This document shows, piece after piece, positions 5,805 to 13,079 of a stretch of DNA of 13,096 bases. Position numbers and translations under genes: made by a program. Source of the DNA: Chloroflexota bacterium (GTDB lineage Bacteria > Chloroflexota > Anaerolineae > UBA4142); the NCBI GenBank assembly GCA_023380675.1, contig JAMCRS010000095.1, positions 668 to 13,763 on the forward strand. The letters run 5' to 3'. Positions within the stretch are counted from its first letter, which is position 1; every line of letters starts with the position of its first letter. A model generated the notes under the pieces. The model was not told the origin of the DNA. It did not search any database and was given only the letters and a program-made list of their open reading frames with translations.

Positions 5805-6713
5805 TCAATAGGGGGGCGAGCCGCCGGCGGCGGCAGCCGTATCGATCGGCACGGCGAAGCCGATACCGATGAAGGTCTCCTGGTTCGTTGGGTTCAGCAG
5901 CGACGAAACGATGCCGACGACCTCGCCGTTTCGGTTGAGCAGCGGGCCGCCGGAATTGCCCGGATTGACTGCCGCGTCGAACTGGATGAGATTGGACATC
6001 GTAACGCCAGTCTTGGTCGATTGGATCGTGCGCCCGAGCGCCGAGATCACTCCGTCGGTGAGCGTGTGACGCAGCCCGAACGGATTGCCGACGACGATCG
6101 CCTCGTCGCCGACGTTCAGCGAATTTGGATCGCCGAGCGTGGCTGGAACGACCTGCGCGGGAAGCTGCCGCGGCCGCAGGACGGCGATGTCATTTTGAGA
6201 ATCCTGGCCCACGATCGACGCCTGAGATTCGGTATTGTCGTAGAAGAGGACTTGAATGTCAATAGACCCCGTGACGACGTGCAAGCTCGTCAAGATCGTG
6301 CCGCTGTCGTCCAGGATGAAGCCGCTGCCGCTGCCGCTCTCCGATTTGCCGTCGAGGGTCAGAGTGCTGGTTTTGATCTGCACCAGCGAAGGTGCGATGA
6401 TGTCATAGACCTGGGATGCGTACGATGGAGGAGGCGTAGCGGACGCCATGGCGCTCGCAACGAGCTGGTTCACGTCGCTGCGCGTAAGACGCGTGTCGGC
6501 CGGCTGCAGCGCGTTGTAGAGGAAGAGCGCGGCCAGCGTGATGAATATGCCGGTCACGACCGGGAGGAGGGCGCGGGCACGCCGCCGTGCCCGCCGTGCG
6601 ATTTCACGCGCGGCTTCGAGCCGGGGAGATGGCTTCGGGGCCGGTTGTGGTTCCGGCTCCGGTTCGGGCTGATTATGAATCCGACCGAACGTCGGCGGTA
6701 TCTTTTGCCTCAT
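5805..6713 (-). CDS. Membrane-anchored trypsin-like serine protease (S1C/HtrA-like, no PDZ)
   Basis: 302 residues. A short cytoplasmic N-terminus with a Pro-Glu repeat (PEPEPEPQPAPKPSP) and an Arg-rich patch is followed by one membrane helix (~49-67), placing the protease domain outside. The catalytic triad is intact: H145 (TSLHVVTGS), D175 (NDIAVLR) and S254 (GNSGGPL). HtrA/DegP proteins normally continue into one or two PDZ domains, but this one stops right after FAVPIDTAAAAGGSPPY. It is therefore a PDZ-less S1C protease, probably for quality control or processing of envelope proteins. The ATG at 6711-6713 has only a weak ribosome site (AAGAG, too far upstream). No strong promoter was recognised in the 233 bases upstream. 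It lies directly before the MoxR operon on the same strand. Confidence 0.9.
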   Translation of the reverse strand: MRQKIPPTFGRIHNQPEPEPEPQPAPKPSPRLEAAREIARRARRRARALLPVVTGIFITLAALFLYNALQPADTRLTRSDVNQLVASAMASATPPPSYASQVYDIIAPSLVQIKTSTLTLDGKSESGSGSGFILDDSGTILTSLHVVTGSIDIQVLFYDNTESQASIVGQDSQNDIAVLRPRQLPAQVVPATLGDPNSLNVGDEAIVVGNPFGLRHTLTDGVISALGRTIQSTKTGVTMSNLIQFDAAVNPGNSGGPLLNRNGEVVGIVSSLLNPTNQETFIGIGFAVPIDTAAAAGGSPPY

Positions 6714-6936
6714 CGGCCCAAGCTCTTTTCTAGAGGGCGCCGGGTCGACACCCTGAACACGTTACGCAGGTCAGGGCAATAAAGTTCTATTGGCAGAATG
6801 TGTGTGCGCCAGTTCCCTCTCTTGAGATATGCGCTCCATTTTATGATCGTGCGATGAAGTGCGGATTAGACCTGTATTAGGCTCTTCTCATCTGCCTCGT
6901 ACGGCCCTATGTGCATTGCGCGAATAAATCACAAGA

Positions 6937-6961
6937 CGCGTTGCTATCAAGGCAATACGCG
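6937..6961 (-). terminator. Possible weak terminator overlapping the end of the M23 peptidase gene
   Basis: On the minus strand, CGCG-TA-TTGC pairs with GCAA-CGCG (8 bp with a 2-base bulge) around the stop codon, and TCTTGTGATTTATTC follows. The stem is short and bulged, so this is a tentative call. Confidence 0.3.
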
Positions 6962-8233
6962 CTGCGTCCACTCTAACGGATCCACGTATTCGCCGTCTGC
7001 CCACATGCTCCAATGCAAGTGCGGCCCGGTCGACAGGCCGGTTGTTCCAACCTTCCCAATCAATTGCCCCGGCTCGACCATCTGCCCGACTTTGACCAGA
7101 ATTTCGACCTGGTGGAAGAACGCGCTGTAGACGCCGACTCCGTGATCGACGACAGTCATGTTCCCGCGGACCTGGGTCAGACCGGTGAACACTACCTTGC
7201 CGCGTGCCGGCGCGTAAACCGGCGTGCCCTGCGGCAGACCAAAGTCAGTACCTTCGTGCCCGCACGCTCCCACGGGTCCGCCGTTATAGGAACGGCGTGT
7301 CCCAAAGTACTCGGTGATCCGTCCGTACACGGGCTGTCGAAACGCGCCGCTCCAGTATCGCGTCGGCGTAAAGCGATCGACGATCTCGGCCAGTTGAACG
7401 GCTTCGCGATTGACGAGCGCCGTATCCGTCAGGATGCCGAGCTTATCCAGAGACAGCGTGATCTGATCGACCGGGAAATCAGTCGCAATCACCTTGACCG
7501 TTGCCGTTTCGGTTGCCGACTTGCCAGACGAGTCTGTCTCGGTGATTGTCAATTGGACAGTGCCGACTGTGGCGCACCGCGAGATCCCGACAAGCGCGTA
7601 GAAGACTCCCCCGGCTTGCGTGAAGCTGACGGTCCGCGCGCCAAACTTGCCGGCGACGTTCAAGAGATTCGCACGCGCAACCCGGATCTGCAGCGTCTCG
7701 CCCTGCTTGACCGGTGAGGGGTCGATCACCAAGCCCGGCTTTGCGATGTCTAGGCCGGTGGGTATCGCCAAACCCTCGCCCACCGAGATGAGGTCCGGGT
7801 TTGGGATTCCGTTAAGGTCAGCGAGGGCGCGCAGCATCGTTCCGTACCGCTCGGCGATTCGATAAAGCGAGTCCCCGGGTTGAATCACGTAGCCGACGGC
7901 ATGTGGAGCGTCTGCAGGGACCGGCACTAGCGTCGACGCAGTAGGTGGAGCGTCGACAGAGGCGTCTGACGCGGACGGGAGCGTAAGCTTTTGGCCGACC
8001 TGGATGACATCGCCGCTGGGCCCGTTCAACTGCCTGAGGATGGCAACTGTAGTGTGAAAGCGGATTGCGATCGCGTAGAGCGTATCCCCTGACTGAACGA
8101 CGTAGCTGCTTGGCGCATCGGCGGGCGGTGCGGCGACCGCTCGCGGCGGGATCGACGCGGCGGCGAATACCGAGAGGAGAACGAGGGCCGCCGCCGCCGT
8201 CAAACCGTGCCGCACGGTCCGGGAAAAAGGCAA
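6947..8233 (-). CDS. Secreted LysM-LysM-M23 peptidoglycan endopeptidase
   Basis: 428 residues. A Sec signal peptide (basic start, hydrophobic 11-27, likely cleavage after AVA near 34) precedes two LysM domains (about 44-86 and 115-159) that bind peptidoglycan. A beta-rich middle region (~170-255) follows, then an M23 metallopeptidase domain (~300-420). The zinc ligands are present: H326-E-G-T-D330 and H405-L-H407. The protein should cleave peptide cross-links of the cell wall, in growth, division or remodelling. The start is a TTG at 8231-8233, the only in-frame start after the AAAGGAG ribosome site (8245-8251), with a long 11-base spacer. An extended -10 promoter lies just upstream. The gene is divergent from the ParA-TPR gene, and their promoters share one intergenic region. 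Confidence 0.92.
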   Translation of the reverse strand: MPFSRTVRHGLTAAAALVLLSVFAAASIPPRAVAAPPADAPSSYVVQSGDTLYAIAIRFHTTVAILRQLNGPSGDVIQVGQKLTLPSASDASVDAPPTASTLVPVPADAPHAVGYVIQPGDSLYRIAERYGTMLRALADLNGIPNPDLISVGEGLAIPTGLDIAKPGLVIDPSPVKQGETLQIRVARANLLNVAGKFGARTVSFTQAGGVFYALVGISRCATVGTVQLTITETDSSGKSATETATVKVIATDFPVDQITLSLDKLGILTDTALVNREAVQLAEIVDRFTPTRYWSGAFRQPVYGRITEYFGTRRSYNGGPVGACGHEGTDFGLPQGTPVYAPARGKVVFTGLTQVRGNMTVVDHGVGVYSAFFHQVEILVKVGQMVEPGQLIGKVGTTGLSTGPHLHWSMWADGEYVDPLEWTQRVLP

Positions 8234-8262
8234 CTGAACTGAATCTCCTTTCCTCGCCGCGT

Positions 8263-8291
8263 ATTATAGCATTTTTCCCAACGGTCAACAA
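8263..8291 (-). promoter_or_regulatory. Sigma70-type extended -10 promoter of the M23 peptidase gene
   Basis: On the minus strand, TTGTTG (8286-8291), 17 bases, TATAAT (8263-8268) preceded by TGC, an extended -10. The predicted start near 8256 gives a leader of about 22 bases that carries the AAAGGAG ribosome site. Confidence 0.75.
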
Positions 8292-8476
8292 ACGGTTTTC
8301 GCGCCAACCCGCGCGCAACTAGCGCCGCGGCCGCCGGCGGTACGCTCACTCGGCGTGGTGAGCACCAGCGGCACGACGCAAGGCGCGAGCGCGACGAGCG
8401 CAGAGGGCCCGACGGAAGCCGATTCTTCGAATGATGTGCATTCGGCAATCGGCGTTGGCTGGGGCGATTGAGGCTC
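8292..8476. other. Central part of the divergent intergenic region, no gene recognised
   Basis: The region between the two divergent promoters is GC-rich and contains several overlapping open frames without ribosome sites or recognisable protein motifs. One plus-strand frame ending at the TGA near 8470 is Ser/Thr/Gly-rich (VVSTSGTTQGAS, then ending AIGVGWGD) but has no credible start signal. No operator with clear symmetry was found. Confidence 0.4.
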
Positions 8477-8504
8477 TTGTGTTTGCTCTGCTTTGAGATA
8501 TAAT
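8477..8504 (+). promoter_or_regulatory. Sigma70-type promoter of the ParA-TPR gene
   Basis: TTGTGT (8477-8482), 16 bases, TATAAT (8499-8504). The predicted start is near 8511, giving a leader of about 104 bases before the ATG at 8615. No terminator-like or known riboswitch structure was recognised in the leader. Confidence 0.7.
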
Positions 8505-8614
8505 CTTGACGGCGTAGTGGATCGCGCAGCCGCATGGCACGCGGCCCGTTCGCGCAACGGTGTGGGCAAGAGTGACAAGCGCAGCGCACTAAATCGACCG
8601 ATCAAAGGAATTCG

Positions 8615-10324
8615 ATGGCACGGATACTAGCAGTGGCGAATATCAAAGGAGGCGTTGGCAAAACGACCACGACCGCGAATCTGGCCGCGGCGCTCACGCA
8701 GCGCGGCCGCCACGTGCTTGCGGTCGACCTCGATCCCCAAGCGTCTCTCACTCTTTCGTTCGGTTTTCAGCCCGAGCAGATGCCAAAGACGATCGGGGAC
8801 GCGCTGGACCATACGGCTACGCCGCTGGCAGCCGTGGCTGTGACCACCCACGAGGGCTTTGACCTCGTCCCCGCCAATCACGAGCTGAACGACATTGCCC
8901 GCGATCTCGAGCAGCCCAGGCCGAGGATGGCGGCGCTGCGTTCCGCGCTCGAGCCGTTGCGAGGACGCTACGATTATGTCTTGATCGACTGTCCGGCAAA
9001 TGCCGGTATACTGACCGGGCTGGCGCTCACAGCGGCGGACCAGGTCGTCATTCCGTTCACTCTAGACTATCTCAATTACCAATCGGTAAAATGGCTGCTC
9101 ACCATCGTCAGGGGCGTTCGGCAGGCCCTCAATCCCGGTCTGCGAATTGGGGGCATCTTTTTTACCATGTCTCTATTGAAGACACGGCACGCCCAGGCCG
9201 TGCTTGCCGCACTGCAGCGAGACTATAGCTCGGAAATACCTTTCTTCTCAACATCGGTCAGGCAGAGTGTCAAACTCCGCGAAGCGTCCTCCGCCGGCAA
9301 GAGCATCTTTGAATATGCGCCCGATTCTGTGGGGGCGGAGGCGTACCGCTCGCTGGCTCTGGAGATCGACGAAGGGATTCGGCCGGCACCCGCGAACGAG
9401 CTTTACAACGCGCTCGCCCGCGCTCAGCAAGCCATCGCGCTCCAAGACCTGCGCACTGCGTACGCCGAATTCTGTCGGGCGACGGAACTCAAGCCCGAGC
9501 TCGTGCAGGCCTGGATTGGGCGAGCGGAGAGCGCAGCGGAGTGGGACGAAGGCGCACGCTCTTACGCCCGCGCCCTGCAGATCGAAACCAAGCCGGAGAT
9601 TCAGGCGCGCCTGGTCAAGCTCGTGAAGGACAAGCTCGGGTCCGCGGCCGCGGCGGACGTTCCCCAGCTGGTAACGGTGGGACACTATATGGCCGAGGCC
9701 GGTCAAGTCGACCTCGCGCGCAGGCTCTTTGAACGCGCGACGGAATTGGATCCGACGCACGAGCAGGCTTGGCTGGGTCGAGCGCGCACGGCGGAGACGG
9801 CGCGACAGGCGGTGGATTTGGCCAAACGCGGTCTCGAGTTGAACCCTCAAAGCGCGCAGGCAAAAGCCGCCTTGGACCAAGCCAACGGCCGGTTGAAGGA
9901 AGAAGCCGCGAAGCGGGTAGAGGAAGGGACGACCTTGCTTCGCTCCGGACAAAAGGCAGAGGCGCACGCCCGCTACCAACAAGCCGTCGAGCTCGACCCG
10001 CAGAACGATCGAGGCTGGCTCGGGTGCGCCCGGACGACGGCGGACTATCGAGCGGCTTTCGAGCACGCCAGAAAAGCGGTCGAGATCAACCCCGCGAATG
10101 AAGAGGCGCGCGAGCTGTATCTATACCTCTGGGACCCGAACGCGCCGGACGCGTCCGTGCGCAAGTCGGTCGCGCCCGCGGCAGCCGGAGATGTGCGCGA
10201 CGAGAATCATTACGAATGGGACCGCGGGGGATCCGAGCCGGCATACCGTGTGTCGTGGCGGATACTCGTGCCCGTAGTCGTCCTCTTGATCGTGATCGCG
10301 CTCTTTGTGTTTTCGCGGCTGTGA
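8615..10324 (+). CDS. ParA/Soj-type ATPase fused to TPR repeats with a C-terminal membrane anchor
   Basis: 569 residues. Residues 1-~255 are a complete ParA-type ATPase: deviant Walker A K11-GGVGKTT-18 with both lysines (K11, K16), switch motif LAVDLDPQAS (D38, D40), and Walker B YVLIDCP with D125. ParA-type proteins form ATP-dependent dimers that position DNA or protein complexes. Residues ~260-510 are TPR helices, with recurring ATEL(D/K)P and (A/G)WxGxA motifs at about 289, 375 and 457; these bind partner proteins. After a linker, residues ~549-567 form a single C-terminal membrane helix (VPVVVLLIVIALFVF) with a very short tail, placing the enzyme on the cytoplasmic face. AAAGGA at 8604-8609 with a 5-base spacer supports the ATG. 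No parB or parS is visible, so it is an orphan, and plasmid or chromosome partition is not the obvious role. The partner is unknown. Domain calls are secure; function is open. Confidence 0.93.
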   Translation: MARILAVANIKGGVGKTTTTANLAAALTQRGRHVLAVDLDPQASLTLSFGFQPEQMPKTIGDALDHTATPLAAVAVTTHEGFDLVPANHELNDIARDLEQPRPRMAALRSALEPLRGRYDYVLIDCPANAGILTGLALTAADQVVIPFTLDYLNYQSVKWLLTIVRGVRQALNPGLRIGGIFFTMSLLKTRHAQAVLAALQRDYSSEIPFFSTSVRQSVKLREASSAGKSIFEYAPDSVGAEAYRSLALEIDEGIRPAPANELYNALARAQQAIALQDLRTAYAEFCRATELKPELVQAWIGRAESAAEWDEGARSYARALQIETKPEIQARLVKLVKDKLGSAAAADVPQLVTVGHYMAEAGQVDLARRLFERATELDPTHEQAWLGRARTAETARQAVDLAKRGLELNPQSAQAKAALDQANGRLKEEAAKRVEEGTTLLRSGQKAEAHARYQQAVELDPQNDRGWLGCARTTADYRAAFEHARKAVEINPANEEARELYLYLWDPNAPDASVRKSVAPAAAGDVRDENHYEWDRGGSEPAYRVSWRILVPVVVLLIVIALFVFSRL

Positions 10325-10841
10325 CTTGCGAATATCCAGTCTGGCGGCAGAAAAACGGCGTACTAAGAGCTCGGAATTGATTGCGCGCAATCCCTCGGGC
10401 CGACTCACATCCTCTCGATTGCCCGCTCTGTGATGAGGTTCCGATGGCGTTCCGCCCCGTCAAGTACCCACGTTCCACATTCGCGTGTTAGTGCCTTTTT
10501 GCTCGCATTCGCTCTTCCTTCCGAAAGTAGTGTTCCGTGGCCGGTTTGATCTCCTACGTCCTGGCGTGACGCCAACTTCGCCGGTGGTATGTTCCCGAGT
10601 CTAAAGGTGTGATACCGGGCACGATGACGAGTTTGCTGACGCCGTGCCAAGCCAGGGGCGAGCCAGGGCTTTGCGTCGATCAAAGCCGCAGCCGACTCGA
10701 CCCCCAGGCCCTTCTCAGCTCCACGTAGCGGCGGCTCGTAGGTAGGGGGGGCGGTGCTGGCCGGACTGCCTATGGGTCAGTTCTCATCAGTTGCCGTAGT
10801 CGATCTACGTTGGAGCGCTGTCCCGGGCCGGCGACTGGTGA
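10325..10841. other. Gene-poor stretch between the ParA-TPR gene and the rel promoter
   Basis: No gene is convincing here. The longest frame (minus strand, 10405-10683, TTG start) uses many codons rare in the neighbouring genes (AGA, ATA, CTA, ACA) and has no recognisable motif. Short symmetric elements are present: GATTGCGCGCAATC, a perfect palindrome at 10379-10392; TGGCGT-G-ACGCCA at 10562-10574; and a GGCACG/CGTGCC pair around 10619-10650. No tRNA, tmRNA, RNase P or 6S-like consensus was seen. No intrinsic terminator was found directly after the ParA-TPR stop. It may hold regulatory DNA, an unrecognised small RNA or decayed sequence. Confidence 0.5.
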
Positions 10842-10870
10842 TTGCCAAAACCGAATCGTTGGAGTACAAT
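10842..10870 (+). promoter_or_regulatory. Promoter of rel giving a leaderless transcript
   Basis: TTGCCA (10842-10847), 17 bases, TACAAT (10865-10870). The normal start point about 7 bases after the -10 falls at 10877-10878, directly on the GTG that begins the rel coding sequence. The mRNA would therefore have no 5' leader. The TTG of the -35 box is also in frame with rel and could be mistaken for its start. Confidence 0.75.
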
Positions 10871-10877
10871 TTGCGCA

Positions 10878-13037
10878 GTGGAAACGGCAACCATCGATTC
10901 GTTGTTGGCTCAAGTTAAGGGGTATAATCCGGGCGCCGATCTGGACCGCATCGGGCGTGCCTACGAGCTTGCTTGTACTGCGCACGGCGCGCAGATGCGA
11001 TCGACCGGCGACCCGTACATCAGCCATTGTCTAGCCGTGGCGACGATCCTGGCTGGCCTTTTCCTGGACGAGGACAGTATCATCGCGGCTCTGCTGCACG
11101 ACGTTCCGGAGGATACGGACGTTACGCTCGACAACATCCGACAGGAATTCGGCGAGGAAGTAGCGCTGCGCGTCGACGGGGTGACCAAACTCTCCCAACT
11201 GCGCTTCGGAATGGAAGAGACGGAAGCTGAGTCGCTCCGCAAGATGTTCATTGCGATGGCAGAAGAGGTGCGCGTCGTCCTGATCAAGCTGGCGGACCGG
11301 CTGCACAACATGCGAACGCTCTACGCGCTCGCGCCGGACAAGCAGGTAAAGATCGCGCGCGAGACGATGGAGATCTTTGCGCCGTTGGCCAACCGCCTCG
11401 GAATTTATACCATACGCCGCGAGCTGGAGGACCTCTCGCTCAAGTACCTCGAGCCGGACAAGTTCGAAGAGATCGAAGGTCTTCTCTCAGAAGACAAAGA
11501 CGATCAGCTCGATTACATCACGCGCGCGATCGCCACACTCCGGGACCGCCTCGTACAGGAGGGCATCCAGCCGCTCGAGATGAGCGGGCGTCCCAAGCAC
11601 ATCTACAGCATCTACAACAAGATGGTGAGCAAGCGCCGCGACTTTCAACAGATCTACGACATTCGGGCGATCCGAGTGATCGTCGAGACGGTACGCGATT
11701 GTTACGTCGTTCTGGGCACCGTGCACAGCATCTGGTCCCCCATTCCGGGCGAGTTTGACGACTATATTGCCAAACCCAAGGAAAACTTGTATCAGTCGCT
11801 CCACACGGCGGTGATCGGTCCAGCCGGCAAGCCGCTCGAAGTGCAAATCCGCACGGAGGAAATGCACGAGATTGCCGAGTTCGGCATTGCCGCGCACTGG
11901 CGCTACAAAGAACCGGGGGCGAGTCACAGTGCCGCCTTTGAGAACAAGATCAACTGGCTCCGCCAATTGATGGAGTGGCGCAAAGACATCGCCGACGCCA
12001 AAGTGTTCGTCGAGTCGATCAAGACCGACGAGTTCCAGGACCAGGTCTACGTTTTCACTCCCAAAGGCAAGATCATCGAAATGGCGGCGGGCGCAACCCC
12101 GATCGACTTTGCCTACTACGTGCACACGGAGATCGGTCACCGCTGCCGCGGCGCGAAGGTGAACGGCCGGATCGTGCCGCTGGACTATCGCCTGCGCGTC
12201 GGGGACCGGGTTGAAATTCTCACCGCGAAGAAGGGCGGACCTAGCCGGGACTGGCTCAACCCGGCCCTCGGGCTCGTGCGGACTTCGCGCGCGCGCGAAA
12301 AAGTGCGCCAGTGGTTCAAACAACAGGCGCGCACAGAGGCCATTGCGGACGGGCGGGTGCTTCTCGAAAAGGAGCTCCACCGCCTTGGGTTCGGACAGCG
12401 CAATTTCGACGAGATCGCCAAGATGTTCAACTTCAAGAGCGCCGAGGAATTTCTTGAGGCGCTCGGCCACGAAGACATCAGCATCTCCACCGTCAGCATC
12501 AAGCTCCTGGATGCCGAACGGGCCAAGAGTGCCCCCGAGGAACAAGCGCCAATCGTCAGCCGCCCGCTCCCCAAGGCGCCAGAGACCAAGGTCACGGTCA
12601 AGGGAGTGGGCAATTTACTGCAGCACCTGGCGCGCTGTTGCAACCCGCTGCCCGGCGACGACGTCATTGGCTTTATCACGCGCGGCCGCGGCATCACGAT
12701 CCACCGGCGTGATTGCCGCAGCGTGCTCGAAGTCAACGAACGGGAGCGCCTGATCGCCGTGGACTGGCACGAGACGGAACAGACGGTCTATCCGGTCAGG
12801 GTACAGGTACGCGCGATTGATCGGTCCGGCTTGGTGCACGATATTTCCGGGGTGGTGGCCGCCGAAGGCATCAACCTCGCGTCAGCCAACGCAGACGCCG
12901 GACGCAAGGACGGGATCTCGATCATCACGGCGACGTTGGAGATATCGAGCGCGGATCAGCTCACTCGAGTCCTGAATAAGATCGATCGGCTTCCGAACGT
13001 GCTCGAGGTTCGGCGAGTGACCGGCGGCGGTGAGTGA
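10878..13037 (+). CDS. rel: Rel/SpoT-family (p)ppGpp synthetase/hydrolase
   Basis: 719 residues. The N-terminal HD hydrolase domain is intact: H74-D75-VPE78-D79 and KLADRLHNMRTL. The synthetase domain follows with GRPKHIYSIYNKM, YDIRAIRVIV, YQSLHT and LEVQIRTEEMH. Next come a TGS domain (VYVFTPKGKIIEMAAGATP), a zinc-finger-like conserved segment (HLARCC with C587-C588, then RGITIHRRDC) and a C-terminal ACT domain. This is a full-length ribosome-associated bifunctional enzyme that makes and degrades (p)ppGpp in response to amino-acid starvation. One motif is notable: G-E292-F-D-D295-YIA, the EXDD form linked to synthetase-only RelA, whereas bifunctional enzymes such as SpoT usually have RXKD. 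The frame is open to a TTG at 10842, but that is the -35 box. The GTG at 10878 is chosen because of the promoter position and because no good Shine-Dalgarno lies nearby (GGAG is 13 bases away). Confidence 0.95.
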   Translation: METATIDSLLAQVKGYNPGADLDRIGRAYELACTAHGAQMRSTGDPYISHCLAVATILAGLFLDEDSIIAALLHDVPEDTDVTLDNIRQEFGEEVALRVDGVTKLSQLRFGMEETEAESLRKMFIAMAEEVRVVLIKLADRLHNMRTLYALAPDKQVKIARETMEIFAPLANRLGIYTIRRELEDLSLKYLEPDKFEEIEGLLSEDKDDQLDYITRAIATLRDRLVQEGIQPLEMSGRPKHIYSIYNKMVSKRRDFQQIYDIRAIRVIVETVRDCYVVLGTVHSIWSPIPGEFDDYIAKPKENLYQSLHTAVIGPAGKPLEVQIRTEEMHEIAEFGIAAHWRYKEPGASHSAAFENKINWLRQLMEWRKDIADAKVFVESIKTDEFQDQVYVFTPKGKIIEMAAGATPIDFAYYVHTEIGHRCRGAKVNGRIVPLDYRLRVGDRVEILTAKKGGPSRDWLNPALGLVRTSRAREKVRQWFKQQARTEAIADGRVLLEKELHRLGFGQRNFDEIAKMFNFKSAEEFLEALGHEDISISTVSIKLLDAERAKSAPEEQAPIVSRPLPKAPETKVTVKGVGNLLQHLARCCNPLPGDDVIGFITRGRGITIHRRDCRSVLEVNERERLIAVDWHETEQTVYPVRVQVRAIDRSGLVHDISGVVAAEGINLASANADAGRKDGISIITATLEISSADQLTRVLNKIDRLPNVLEVRRVTGGGE

Positions 13038-13044
13038 ACAAACG

Positions 13045-13079
13045 CAAGAGGCTGTCCAGGGTTTCTGGACAGCCTCTTG
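13045..13079 (+). terminator. Strong intrinsic terminator after rel
   Basis: A perfect 15-bp inverted repeat, CAAGAGGCTGTCCAG (13045-13059) and its complement (13065-13079), surrounds a 5-base GGTTT loop. It is followed by AATTTCATT. On the other strand the flank reads CGTTTGTTC, so it may also stop a convergent transcript from beyond the window. It lies 7 bases after the rel stop codon. Confidence 0.85.

Noticed and set aside
8325..8472. Small Ser/Thr/Gly-rich plus-strand frame upstream of the ParA-TPR promoter
   Set aside because: It has no ribosome site, no clear start codon and no similarity to a known small protein. It is kept only as a note in the intergenic entry.
10405..10683. 92-codon minus-strand frame in the gap before rel
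   Set aside because: Its codon use differs strongly from the neighbouring genes, the TTG start has no ribosome site, and no domain was recognised.
10842..10877. TTG start of rel at 10842
   Set aside because: The TTG is part of the TTGCCA -35 box and transcription should begin about 35 bases later.
10902..10928. Second promoter-like pair TTGTTG/TATAAT inside the rel coding start
   Set aside because: The spacer is only 15 bases and transcripts from it would lack the first part of the HD domain. The match is probably produced by the codons for KGYNP.
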